Origin: Phycisphaerales bacterium | GTDB lineage: Bacteria; Planctomycetota; Phycisphaerae; Phycisphaerales; UBA1924 | DNA: 64,000 nt | Assembly: GCA_029260395.1 (NCBI GenBank) | Contig: JAJDDJ010000001.1 | Coordinates: 558,001-622,000 of the forward strand | Direction: 5' to 3' | Shown here: in pieces, positions 54,820-62,862 of the stretch | Numbering within the stretch: the first letter of the stretch is position 1 | Layout: the number at the start of each line of letters is the position of its first letter | Position numbers and translations under genes: made by a program | The notes under the pieces: model-generated | What the model saw: only the letters and a program-made list of their open reading frames with translations | What the model was told of the DNA's origin: nothing | The model's database searches: none

Positions 54820-55437
54820 ATGAGCCGACTGCCCGCCGCAGAGCGAAGAACCCAACTGCTCGACTGCGCTGCCAACCTGTTTGCGCAGAGTGGCTACGCG
54901 CGCTCCACGACCGCCGAGCTGGCCCGGGCTGCGGGCGTGACCGAGCCGATCATCTATCGCCACTTCAAGTCCAAGCGAGACCTGTTTGTCGCGCTCATTC
55001 GGAGGACCGGGGAACAGACCCTCGAACGCTGGAAACAGCACCTCGCGGGTGCCGACGACCCCGCTGAGCGCCTCAAGCGCCTCATCGGCGACAACCCGAT
55101 GGTCACGGGCGACGGCAAGCAGGGCTACCGCGTGTTCCTGCAGGCGATCAGCGAGGTCGGCCACGAGCCCGCCATCCGTGAGGCCCTTGAAGACCACATC
55201 CGGAAGCTGCACGACTTTCTCCAGACCGAGCTTCAGCGGGCCCAGGACAACCGCCGGGTCACCAGCCGATTCAGCCCCGACCTCATCGCGTGGCTGCTGA
55301 TCTACTCGGGCCTGGGCTACGGCGTGAGTTCCGCGATGGAGATCCCCGGCCACGGCATCGATGCCTCCAGCGGCACCCACGTGCAGGAAGTCATCGCTCG
55401 AATCCTTATCGGTCGGGGCGGCGACGGGGCCGGCTGA
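54820..55437 (+). CDS. TetR/AcrR-family transcriptional regulator
   Basis: The protein has about 205 residues. ATG 54820 has AGGAG about 5 bases upstream. The N-terminal helix-turn-helix is typical: QLLDCAANLFAQSGYARSTTAELARAAGVTEPIIYRHFKSKRDLF. The C-terminal ligand-binding domain is all-helical. TetR proteins usually repress a neighbouring transport or lipid gene; the nearest genes are a cysteine desulfurase and yidD, so the target is not obvious. The ligand is unknown. Confidence 0.92.
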   Translation: MSRLPAAERRTQLLDCAANLFAQSGYARSTTAELARAAGVTEPIIYRHFKSKRDLFVALIRRTGEQTLERWKQHLAGADDPAERLKRLIGDNPMVTGDGKQGYRVFLQAISEVGHEPAIREALEDHIRKLHDFLQTELQRAQDNRRVTSRFSPDLIAWLLIYSGLGYGVSSAMEIPGHGIDASSGTHVQEVIARILIGRGGDGAG

Positions 55438-55533
55438 GATCGCGGTCTGCGTTCGCTTGGCCGCGTCCAATGTCTATTTTGTTGACAAAGCAATGCTCGC
55501 TTCGCACCCCCACCATCAGCTAAACTCGCTGCT

Positions 55534-56685
55534 GTGATCTATCTGGACCACAACGCGACGACTCCGCCCAGCCCCGCGGTCTGCGAGGCAATCGGCCAGG
55601 CTCTGTGCAAGTACTGGCACAACCCGTCCAGCCTGCACCGGCCGGGCCAAGAGGCCCGCCACGCGATCGAGCTCGCCCGCCGGGAGATCGCCGAGCTGAT
55701 CGGTGCTCGCCCGCGCGAGGTCATCCTCACCGGCTCGGGCACCGAGGCGCTGGACCTTTCGATCCGTGGCTCACTGGCGGTGTGCTCGAAAGCGGTGCTC
55801 GTGACCGACAAAGCCGAGCACTCAGCGGTCCGCAAGCTCGCGGAGTCGTTTGAGGCCGAGGGCCGCGAGGTGCGCTACCTGCCCATCGACCGGCAGGGCT
55901 TGATCGTCACCGGAGCGCTCGAGGAACTGCTTGAGCCGGGCGATGTGGCGATGGTCAGCATCCAGTGGGCCAACAACGAGACGGGCGCGATCCAGCCGAT
56001 CCACACGCTCGGCGAGATCTGCAAGAAAGCCGGCGTGGTCTTCCACACCGACGCTACCCAGTGGGTCGGCAAGATGCCCACCGACGTGCGCACGCTGCCC
56101 GTCGACATGATGACCGGCTCGGCCCACAAGTTCTACGGCCCCAAGGGCGTTGGCTTTCTGTGGATCCGTTCGGGCATCGGGTGCAAGCCGACGCTCATGG
56201 GCTCGCAGGAACTCGGGCGGCGCGGCGGCACCGAGAACACGCCCGGCATCATCGGTGCCGGCATCGCGGCGCGCGAATCGCGAGAATGGCTCGCTGATGA
56301 ATCGCTCCGCCAGCGCCAGCGCGCCATCCGCGACCGCTTCGAGCGGACCATGCTGGAACTCCACCCCGGCGCCAAGGTCAACGGCCCGACCGAGCCCGGC
56401 GCCCGCGTGTGGAACACCACCAACATCGGCTTTCCGCGCCTTGAGGGCCAGGCCCTGCTGCTCGCCCTAAGCGAGCGAGGCGTGTGCGTCTCGGGCGGGT
56501 CGGCCTGCGCCTCGGGCTCGATCGAGCCCAGCCCGGTGCTGGTGGCGATGAACGTGCCCGAGGCGTACGCCCACGGCTCGCTGCGCTTCTCGATCGGCCG
56601 GCACACCACCGAGGCCGAGGTGGACGAGGCCGCGGGCATCCTCGGCGAGTGCCTCCAGCGGCTCAGCGCCACCCTGCCCGTCTGA
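55534..56685 (+). CDS. Cysteine desulfurase (NifS/IscS-like, group I)
   Basis: This PLP enzyme takes sulfur from cysteine for Fe-S clusters or thiolated tRNA. The 383 residues include His96 (AEHSAV), Asp173 (HTDATQ), the Schiff-base lysine Lys199 in GSAHKFYGPKG and the persulfide cysteine Cys325 in GGSACASGS. The long loop with SGSACxSG identifies the NifS/IscS group rather than the SufS group. It starts at GTG 55534. No iscU, iscR or mnmA is adjacent, so the sulfur acceptor cannot be named. Confidence 0.94.
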   Translation: MIYLDHNATTPPSPAVCEAIGQALCKYWHNPSSLHRPGQEARHAIELARREIAELIGARPREVILTGSGTEALDLSIRGSLAVCSKAVLVTDKAEHSAVRKLAESFEAEGREVRYLPIDRQGLIVTGALEELLEPGDVAMVSIQWANNETGAIQPIHTLGEICKKAGVVFHTDATQWVGKMPTDVRTLPVDMMTGSAHKFYGPKGVGFLWIRSGIGCKPTLMGSQELGRRGGTENTPGIIGAGIAARESREWLADESLRQRQRAIRDRFERTMLELHPGAKVNGPTEPGARVWNTTNIGFPRLEGQALLLALSERGVCVSGGSACASGSIEPSPVLVAMNVPEAYAHGSLRFSIGRHTTEAEVDEAAGILGECLQRLSATLPV

Positions 56686-56743
56686 ACCGCCAGCCGGTGT
56701 GAGAGCGATCGCGTTGCTGCACCGACCCCGCTAAGCTTGGCGC

Positions 56744-57454
56744 ATGGCACAAGCACCCACGATGACCGATTTCGGTTCGCCCACTTCCGCCCCCGGCGAG
56801 CCAGAACGCACCAGCATTCTCGCGCTGCTGTCGATGATCTCTTCGATCATCTGCTGCATCCCGGGCCTGAGCATCCTCGGAACACTCATGGGTATCGGGG
56901 CGCTGGTCACCATCGGCGGGTCGAACGGCCGAGTCGGCGGGCGCGGCATGGCGTGGACCGGCGTGATTGTCGGCGTGCTCGTCACCATGCTTTGGGGCGG
57001 TCTGCTCATCGGCGGCGCATCGGGCGCGCGAGCGTTCATGGGCTGGACCAACGCCATCGATCCCAACATCCAGGCAATCGACAGTTCGGACTACGCGACC
57101 GCCCGTGAGCTGCTTTCTCCCAGCGCTCAAACCGCCGCCACAGACGAGGCGTTCGAGACATTCCGGGCCGCGATCGCCGCGAGCGTCGGCGGCTTCGACT
57201 CCCAGCCCACCTCATTCGGCGGCTGGTTCACTGTGTTCGGAGCGCTCGGCGAGAACATCAACAGCCACCAGTCGGCGTCGCTCAGCCCGCTGCCCGTTAT
57301 CTACACCTTTGAGAACGGTGAAGCGGGCATCGTGCTTTGCATGATCAGCAAGCAGCCCTCAGGCGGCGGTGACCCCACCAACCCGTTCAAGGGCATGATC
57401 GAGAACCTCATCGTCATCCTCCCCGATGGCAGCGAGATCAAGCTGCTGCCCTGA
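56744..57454 (+). CDS. DUF4190-like membrane protein
   Basis: The protein has 236 residues. The N-terminal region has two membrane helices (SILALLSMISSIICCIPGLSILGTLMGIGALV and GMAWTGVIVGVLVTMLWGGLLI) in the arrangement seen in DUF4190 proteins. The C-terminal domain of about 130 residues is a soluble, beta-rich unit (YTFENGEAGIVLCMIS, LIVILPDGSEIKLLP). The function is unknown. It lies 59 bases upstream of the MlaF-like gene on the same strand. Confidence 0.7.
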   Translation: MAQAPTMTDFGSPTSAPGEPERTSILALLSMISSIICCIPGLSILGTLMGIGALVTIGGSNGRVGGRGMAWTGVIVGVLVTMLWGGLLIGGASGARAFMGWTNAIDPNIQAIDSSDYATARELLSPSAQTAATDEAFETFRAAIAASVGGFDSQPTSFGGWFTVFGALGENINSHQSASLSPLPVIYTFENGEAGIVLCMISKQPSGGGDPTNPFKGMIENLIVILPDGSEIKLLP

Positions 57455-57513
57455 GTCCTGCCATGACGACAGCCCTACGAGCCCGATCCACTATTCGGGT
57501 ATAGTTGCCCATC

Positions 57514-58425
57514 GTGAGCGCACCAGGCACCCCAACCGATGCCGGGCAGGCCATCGGGTCGGCTCAGCCCTCCATGTCACCCGAGCCCAACCCCGAGGCA
57601 GCGATATCGCTGCGCGGGGTCCGCAAGGCGTTCGGCGGCAAGATCGTGCTCGACGACATCAACCTCGATGTCATGCCCGGCGAGACGATGGTCATCATGG
57701 GCGGTTCGGGCTCGGGCAAGAGCACCACGCTGCGCCTGATGATCGGCTCGTTCCCGCCGACTGCTGGCCGCATCGTCATTCTGGGCCAGGACATCGGTGA
57801 TGCCACCGAGAAGCAGCTCAACGCGGTGCGCACGCAGTTCGGCATCCTGTTCCAATCCGGCGCGCTGTTCAACAGCATGTCGATCGCAGACAACATCGCG
57901 CTGCCGCTCCGCGAGCACACCGACCTTGATGAAGAGATCATCGACATCCAGGTCAAGATCAAGCTGGAACTGGTCGGGCTGCGTGAGCACGCCGACAAGC
58001 TGCCCAGCCAGATATCAGGCGGCATGAAGAAACGCGCCGGCCTCGCCCGCGCGCTGGCCCTCGACCCGAAAATCTTGTTCTACGACGAGCCCAGCGCGGG
58101 CCTCGACCCCGTGACCAGCGCGCAGATCGACCAACTCATCGTCGCGCTCTCCAAGCAGCTCGGCGTCACCAGCGTGGTCGTGACCCATGAGATGGACTCG
58201 GCGTTCACCATCGCCGACCGCATGGCCATGCTCGACAAGGGCCGCATCCTTACGGTCGAATCTCGCCAGTGGTACGAGCAGCTCCGCGATCTGACCGATG
58301 ACGGGGCCGCCCCAAGGCCCGAGGACGACCGGCTCATCCGCCAGTTCTTGCGGGGCGACTCCCACGGCCCGATCACCGAACGCCGGGACGCCTCGGCCTT
58401 CGAAGCCGACCTCTTTGGCCCATGA
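57514..58425 (+). CDS. ABC transporter ATP-binding protein, MlaF-like
   Basis: The protein has about 303 residues (GTG 57514; ATG 57573 also possible). The ATPase has Walker A GGSGSGKSTT, Q-loop region FQSGALFNSMS, signature ISGGMKKRAGLARALALDP, Walker B LFYDEPSAGLDP and HEMDSAF. The FQSGALFNSM wording and the GGMKKR signature are typical of MlaF/TTG2A phospholipid-transport ATPases. An MCE protein follows 77 bases later, but the permease MlaE is absent. The last 60 residues are an acidic extension. Confidence 0.9.
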   Translation: MSAPGTPTDAGQAIGSAQPSMSPEPNPEAAISLRGVRKAFGGKIVLDDINLDVMPGETMVIMGGSGSGKSTTLRLMIGSFPPTAGRIVILGQDIGDATEKQLNAVRTQFGILFQSGALFNSMSIADNIALPLREHTDLDEEIIDIQVKIKLELVGLREHADKLPSQISGGMKKRAGLARALALDPKILFYDEPSAGLDPVTSAQIDQLIVALSKQLGVTSVVVTHEMDSAFTIADRMAMLDKGRILTVESRQWYEQLRDLTDDGAAPRPEDDRLIRQFLRGDSHGPITERRDASAFEADLFGP

Positions 58426-58502
58426 CACGATCGAGCCCGTACGCTTGATGAGCTTCGTCCCAATCGCCCGCCTCCGACTTCCCCGACCGTGAGCAACCGA
58501 CC

Positions 58503-59852
58503 ATGAGCAAAGCCAACGCATCGCAGGGCCTCATCGCGGGCCTCTTCCTTCTCTCGGGCGTGGTGGGGCTGGTGGCCGGGGCGTTCTGGATCAAGGGCCA
58601 GAGCTTCGGCGGCCAGCGCATCGAGTACACCATTGTCCTCGAACTCGACACCGGCTCGGGTGGGCTTGAGAAGGACGCCGCGGTCAAAGTCGGCGGCAAG
58701 CGCAAGGGCCGGGTGCTCGATGTGCAGGTCGTGCCGCACAAGGATCTCGCCGGCCGGCCCAACGCCCAGGCGATCGCGCCGTTTGACAAGACCGACCCCG
58801 CAGAGCGGCTGGTGGTGATCGTCGATGTCGAGCTCGACGACGACGTGACCATTCACCCCGGCGCCAAGGTGCTGCTCGATATCCCGCTGCTCGGCAGCGG
58901 CGGGGCGCTCAACATCGCCTACACGGGCGATGCCTCCAAGCCCGTGTTGCCCGAAGGGGCGCTGCTGGTCGCGGACGTTTCGCCCCCGCCCTTTCTGCGC
59001 GGGCTTGATGTCAACGAGGTCGGCGAGGCGGTCGACGAACTCAAGCAGGGCGCCAAGCAGTTCCGCATGTTCATGACCGCTCTGGCCCCGCAGCCAGAGG
59101 ACGACATCCCGCCCGGCGAATGGGCGCGCAAGATCGACACCGTGATGGACAACGCAGCGGAAATCACGAGCGACGCCCGCGACGCGGCGTGGCCCAAGTG
59201 GAAGGCCGAGGTCGACGCGACGCTCGCCAACGCCCGCGCGTTCAGCGACAAGCTTGACGGCTACAACACCAAGTTCAATGACACCCTCGACCAGGCCAAC
59301 GGGCTGTTCACCGACGGCAGGGCGGTGGTCGCCGACAACCGCGAGCAGTTCGACACCATCATCGACAACGTCGAGAGCGTGACCACCAAAGCCGACACCA
59401 GGTGGTCCGACCAGATCGATACCGCGATGGCCACGACCAACCAAGCGCTCGACGAGTTCCGATCGCTCGGGGCCGACCTCAACACCTCATGGGACGGCTT
59501 CCGACCCAACGTCGATCAGATCCTCGCCCGGTTCCGCCTCGGGGCCGACCAGTTCAAGCTTTTCACCGTCGAAGTCCGCAGCCAGCCCTGGCGCTTGCTC
59601 CACCGCCCCGACACCAAGGAACTCGAGAGCCAGCTCCTGTACGACGCTTCCCGCTCGTACGCGCAGGCCGTCAGCGACCTTCGGGCCGCCAGTGCATCGC
59701 TCGAGAACGTGCTCAAGGGCCTGGGCTCGGAGGGCGAGGCAGCCGACGTGACCCAGGTCCGCGAGCTCATGGATGAGCTTGGCCGAAACCGCGACCGTCA
59801 GGCGCAGGCCGAACGCCGGCTTCTGGAACTCATGACCGGCTTCCAGCCCTAG
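58503..59852 (+). CDS. MlaD/MCE-family lipid-transport protein
   Basis: The protein has 449 residues. An N-terminal TM anchor (GLIAGLFLLSGVVGLVAGAFW) is followed by one MCE domain (about 40-155) with LEKDAAVKVGGKRKGRVLDVQVV and TIHPGAKVLLDIPLLGSGGALNI. The C-terminal 250 residues are long helices, as in MCE proteins that form a periplasmic tube. It follows the MlaF-like gene. No MlaE permease or outer-membrane lipoprotein is nearby, so the permease must be elsewhere. Confidence 0.87.
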   Translation: MSKANASQGLIAGLFLLSGVVGLVAGAFWIKGQSFGGQRIEYTIVLELDTGSGGLEKDAAVKVGGKRKGRVLDVQVVPHKDLAGRPNAQAIAPFDKTDPAERLVVIVDVELDDDVTIHPGAKVLLDIPLLGSGGALNIAYTGDASKPVLPEGALLVADVSPPPFLRGLDVNEVGEAVDELKQGAKQFRMFMTALAPQPEDDIPPGEWARKIDTVMDNAAEITSDARDAAWPKWKAEVDATLANARAFSDKLDGYNTKFNDTLDQANGLFTDGRAVVADNREQFDTIIDNVESVTTKADTRWSDQIDTAMATTNQALDEFRSLGADLNTSWDGFRPNVDQILARFRLGADQFKLFTVEVRSQPWRLLHRPDTKELESQLLYDASRSYAQAVSDLRAASASLENVLKGLGSEGEAADVTQVRELMDELGRNRDRQAQAERRLLELMTGFQP

Positions 59853-59938
59853 CTCCCTGCCGCCTCGATCCCCCTCTGCAGCCGCCCAAGCCCCGTTTGG
59901 TCAACTTGGGCCTTGGCTACCGATACACCCGGTCAGCC

Positions 59939-61036
59939 ATGCGGCCTCGCCTCCCCAGTTCCAGCCAACGAATCGCAAGCGTGATCGCTTCGATGGCGAT
60001 CGGCCTGTTCTTGGCCCCGGCGACGATGGCTCACCAGAGCGTTCAGGCTGCCGCCGCACCCGCCGCCAGCGGCCGAGCCTGCCCCGTTCTGAGGTGGACC
60101 GACCGCAAGCTCGACGCAGCGAGCTCAACATGGTCGAACACGATGGCTCCCGAAACGGGCTTATCGCCCGAGGCCGGGCTCCGCCTGCTCCCGCCCCCCC
60201 GCGCCCCGTTCTCCGCCCACGCCCGAACCGTGCTGCTGGTCCACGGGCTCGACGACACGGGCAAGACCTTCGACACGCTCATCGAAACCCTCTTGCCGGC
60301 CCGCGACGCAGCAGGCAGAGCCATCGCGGTAGCGGTGTTCGAATACCCCAACGACCAACCGATCGCTGCGTCGGCAGCCTTGCTCGCCGAGTGCCTGGCT
60401 GGGCTTGATCTGGCTCCCGGCGCGCGCGTGGATGTGGTCGCCCACTCGATGGGCGGGCTGGTCGTGCTGGACGCGATGGACCGGGCCGCTGTGTTGAACG
60501 GCAGCAGGCTCATCACGATCGGAACGCCCTACGCCGGGGCTCCGCTGGCCAAAGTCCGGGCGATCAGCGAGGCCCGCGAACAGTGGATCCGGTGGCGGCG
60601 CGACTCCGATGCTCCGCTGACCGCGCTGGTCGGAGGCCTGGCCGATGGAGCGGGCGAGGCGGGCCGCGATCTACTGCCGGGTTCTGATTTTCTGGCTGCG
60701 CTAGACCTCTCGAGCCCCCGCCCGGTCGAACTGACTGTGGTGGTCGGAAGGCCCATGGGGTCATTCGAGCGGCCCGCATCGGCCCCTATCGCCTGGTGGA
60801 AACCAACCGCGTGGTGGCGATGGAGTAGACAACTCTGGGCCAGCAGCCTGGGACTGGTCGGAGACGGAGCTGTCCCCGATTGGTCCGCTCGGGCGTGCCC
60901 GACGGACGACGTGGTCACCATCGCCGACTGGCACGGCAGGCTGGCCCATCATCCTGAGACCCAATCGCTGGTCCTCGATCGTCTGGGGCTGACCACCGAT
61001 CCGGAACCGGGCTCGGTGGCCATACTCCTCCCATAG
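59939..61036 (+). CDS. Secreted lipase-like alpha/beta-hydrolase
   Basis: The protein has about 365 residues from ATG 59939 with a signal peptide (SVIASMAIGLFLAPATMAHQ). The hydrolase domain has LLVHGLDDTGKTF (oxyanion region), nucleophile Ser in VVAHSMGGLVVL and PRPVELTVVVG before the predicted acid region; TIADWHGRLAHHPET holds the likely His. This resembles triacylglycerol lipase/thioesterase-type enzymes. No operon is evident. Confidence 0.83.
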   Translation: MRPRLPSSSQRIASVIASMAIGLFLAPATMAHQSVQAAAAPAASGRACPVLRWTDRKLDAASSTWSNTMAPETGLSPEAGLRLLPPPRAPFSAHARTVLLVHGLDDTGKTFDTLIETLLPARDAAGRAIAVAVFEYPNDQPIAASAALLAECLAGLDLAPGARVDVVAHSMGGLVVLDAMDRAAVLNGSRLITIGTPYAGAPLAKVRAISEAREQWIRWRRDSDAPLTALVGGLADGAGEAGRDLLPGSDFLAALDLSSPRPVELTVVVGRPMGSFERPASAPIAWWKPTAWWRWSRQLWASSLGLVGDGAVPDWSARACPTDDVVTIADWHGRLAHHPETQSLVLDRLGLTTDPEPGSVAILLP

Positions 61037-61069
61037 ACCAATCGTGCTCCGAACAGTACACTCGCGGAC

Positions 61070-61723
61070 ATGGGCCAGCGGCACCACCACTACGAGCGAG
61101 CGTTCGAGGCGATGGCTCGCAAGCTGCGGGTGCCGTGCGTGAGCGTCAACGAAGCCAAGAGGGCTCTGGTTCCGGGAAAGGACAGCTATCGGTTCTCCGA
61201 TGCCCAGCACGGAACCGAGAGCCGATCGCTCAAGAACTTCGATTTCGTGCTCTACGGCCCGGGCTCGAACCTGCTGGTGGATGTCAAGGGCCGCAGGCTC
61301 GCACCCGCCGCCACGGCGGACCGGGTGGGAAGGGCTGCGCGCAGCCGCTCACCCCGGCTGGAATCTTGGGTTAACGCCGATGACGTCCGTTCCATGCTTG
61401 CATGGCAGGCGTTGTTCGGGCCTGACTTTGAGGCTGCGTTCGTGTTCTACTACTCGAGCGCCCAGCCGCCCGCGGGCGACCTGTTCGACGAGGTCTTTGG
61501 CTTCGAGGGCGTCTGGTACGCCCCGAGGATCGTCGCAGTAAGCGACTACGCGCAGGCCATGAAGACCCGCAGCAAGCGTTGGAACACGGTCGACCTGTCG
61601 CGCGATGCCTTTGAGGCCCACGCTGGTCCGTTGCTCTCTGCTGGCGGTGACGTGCGCCGGCTGGAAGCTGCGCCCTGCTCACCCGCTCCGTGGCTCGAAC
61701 CGCTGTCGTCCGTGGCGGTCTAG
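61070..61723 (+). CDS. HYExAFE-family protein, nuclease-like
   Basis: The protein has 217 residues. The opening motif HHYERAFEAMARKL gives the family its name. It then has FDFVLYGPGSNLLVDVKGRRL, an Asp and an Asp-x-Lys pair that together resemble the PD-(D/E)XK nuclease active site. The C-terminal half has helix and strand pairs. There is no signal or TM segment. The family seems common in planctomycetes, and its function is unknown. It is followed 92 bases later by a small membrane protein. Confidence 0.78.
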   Translation: MGQRHHHYERAFEAMARKLRVPCVSVNEAKRALVPGKDSYRFSDAQHGTESRSLKNFDFVLYGPGSNLLVDVKGRRLAPAATADRVGRAARSRSPRLESWVNADDVRSMLAWQALFGPDFEAAFVFYYSSAQPPAGDLFDEVFGFEGVWYAPRIVAVSDYAQAMKTRSKRWNTVDLSRDAFEAHAGPLLSAGGDVRRLEAAPCSPAPWLEPLSSVAV

Positions 61724-61814
61724 CGGCGGTCTGGTTCCCGATCAGGGCTGGAAGCGAGCCGAGGCGTAGGAATGGGGGTTGGGGCCATGGGTTGTTCCAG
61801 CTATCATTGTGGTG

Positions 61815-62072
61815 ATGAATCTCCATAAGAAATTCCGCCGATCTGTTTCCGCAGGGCTGTCCGCCGGACTGCCCGCCTCATTGGGCTTGGCTGCGATCAT
61901 GCTCCTGACGACCGCCGTCAGCGCCCAGCAGGCCGCCGTCCAGCAGCGCCCGCCGGTGCCAAGCCAGACCGCTGAGCCGCCGATCATCACGACCTATTTG
62001 GTGATCGCGGTGCTCTTGGCCGTTGGCCTCGGCGCGCAGGCTCTTCCAAGCAAACGCGGCCACCAAGACTGA
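61815..62072 (+). CDS. Small membrane protein, 85 residues
   Basis: From ATG 61815 the protein has a signal-like N terminus (ASLGLAAIMLLTTAVSAQQ), a Pro/Gln-rich linker, and a TM helix (IITTYLVIAVLLAVGLGAQAL) near the C terminus. No family is recognised. It is the first of three small membrane-associated genes (61815-62805), with a gap of about 70 bases to the next. Confidence 0.55.
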   Translation: MNLHKKFRRSVSAGLSAGLPASLGLAAIMLLTTAVSAQQAAVQQRPPVPSQTAEPPIITTYLVIAVLLAVGLGAQALPSKRGHQD

Positions 62073-62143
62073 CACCCACCCCCTTGAACCTTGTTGGGGG
62101 ACAGCGACCCCGTACCAGGGCTCGTTCGCTCCGGAGGCTGCCC

Positions 62144-62467
62144 GTGCCCGATCCGCAACCAACCCTCATCCGTCCGAGCCGCCGCCAGCGCGTGCTGCTC
62201 GGTGCCAACCTCGCGCTGCTCGCGGGCGTGGTGGTCGTGCACTGGGCTGCAAGTCCGGGCCGGGCTCAGGACGGTCTCGACCGTGGCCGGGGCAGCTACC
62301 TGATGATCGGCGGCGAAATCCAGGGCGGCGATTCCAACGCGGTCTACATCCTCGACACGATCAACGAAGAGATGATCGCGGTTCGCTGGAACCACAGCCG
62401 GTCGCAGCTCGACGGCCTTGGTTACCGCGACGTCCGCCGCGATGCAGCCCAGGAGGGCGGGCGATGA
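62144..62467 (+). CDS. Small membrane-anchored protein, 107 residues
   Basis: GTG 62144 has GGAGGCTGCCC directly upstream and is preferred to the longer frame. A TM or signal segment (QRVLLGANLALLAGVVVVHW) is followed by a short polar domain (GSYLMIGGEIQGGDSNAVYILDTINEEMIAVRWN) that reads like a beta-hairpin repeat. No family is recognised. Its TGA overlaps the ATG of the next gene. Confidence 0.6.
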   Translation: MPDPQPTLIRPSRRQRVLLGANLALLAGVVVVHWAASPGRAQDGLDRGRGSYLMIGGEIQGGDSNAVYILDTINEEMIAVRWNHSRSQLDGLGYRDVRRDAAQEGGR

Positions 62468-62805
62468 ACGAGCCCGCTGTCCAGAACGATCGTTTCATCG
62501 CTTCCGGCTGGGACCGCGCCGTCGAGGCCACGCTCATTGTCACCATGCTCGGCCTGCTGGTCGCGCTGCTCACGGGTCTCGCGCCCCACGAGCCAAAGGC
62601 GTGGGCCGATGCGGCCGTGCGCAGCGATGGCCACTCCATGATCACGACCAAGGCCGGCCCCGATGAGGTGCTCATGATCATCGACGACCGGGCCGAGACG
62701 CTGCTGGTGTACGAGGTCATCAACCAGAGCGAGGTGCAACTCAGCGCTCGTGAGAACCTGCCCCGGCTCTTTGAGGCGGCTCGCGGCCAACGAGGCCGCC
62801 GCTAG
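62464..62805 (+). CDS. Small membrane protein, 113 residues
   Basis: ATG 62464 overlaps the preceding stop (ATGA). A TM helix (LIVTMLGLLVALLTGLAP) is followed by a short domain with EVLMIIDDRAETLLVYEVINQ, which shares the beta-strand pattern of the previous gene's domain (short chain, bulky aliphatic pairs). The two proteins may be paralogues or interacting subunits. No family is recognised. Confidence 0.6.
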   Translation: MNEPAVQNDRFIASGWDRAVEATLIVTMLGLLVALLTGLAPHEPKAWADAAVRSDGHSMITTKAGPDEVLMIIDDRAETLLVYEVINQSEVQLSARENLPRLFEAARGQRGRR

Positions 62806-62862
62806 CGCTTTCTGATTACTTGCTCACTGCTTTAACTCGCGGCGTTGGCTGCCAAGCGTCGA

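Noticed and set aside
55481-55533. TTGACA as a sigma-70 -35 box before the cysteine desulfurase
   Set aside because: No suitable -10 box lies at 16-18 bases; the next AT-rich hexamer (TAAACT) is about 33 bases away.
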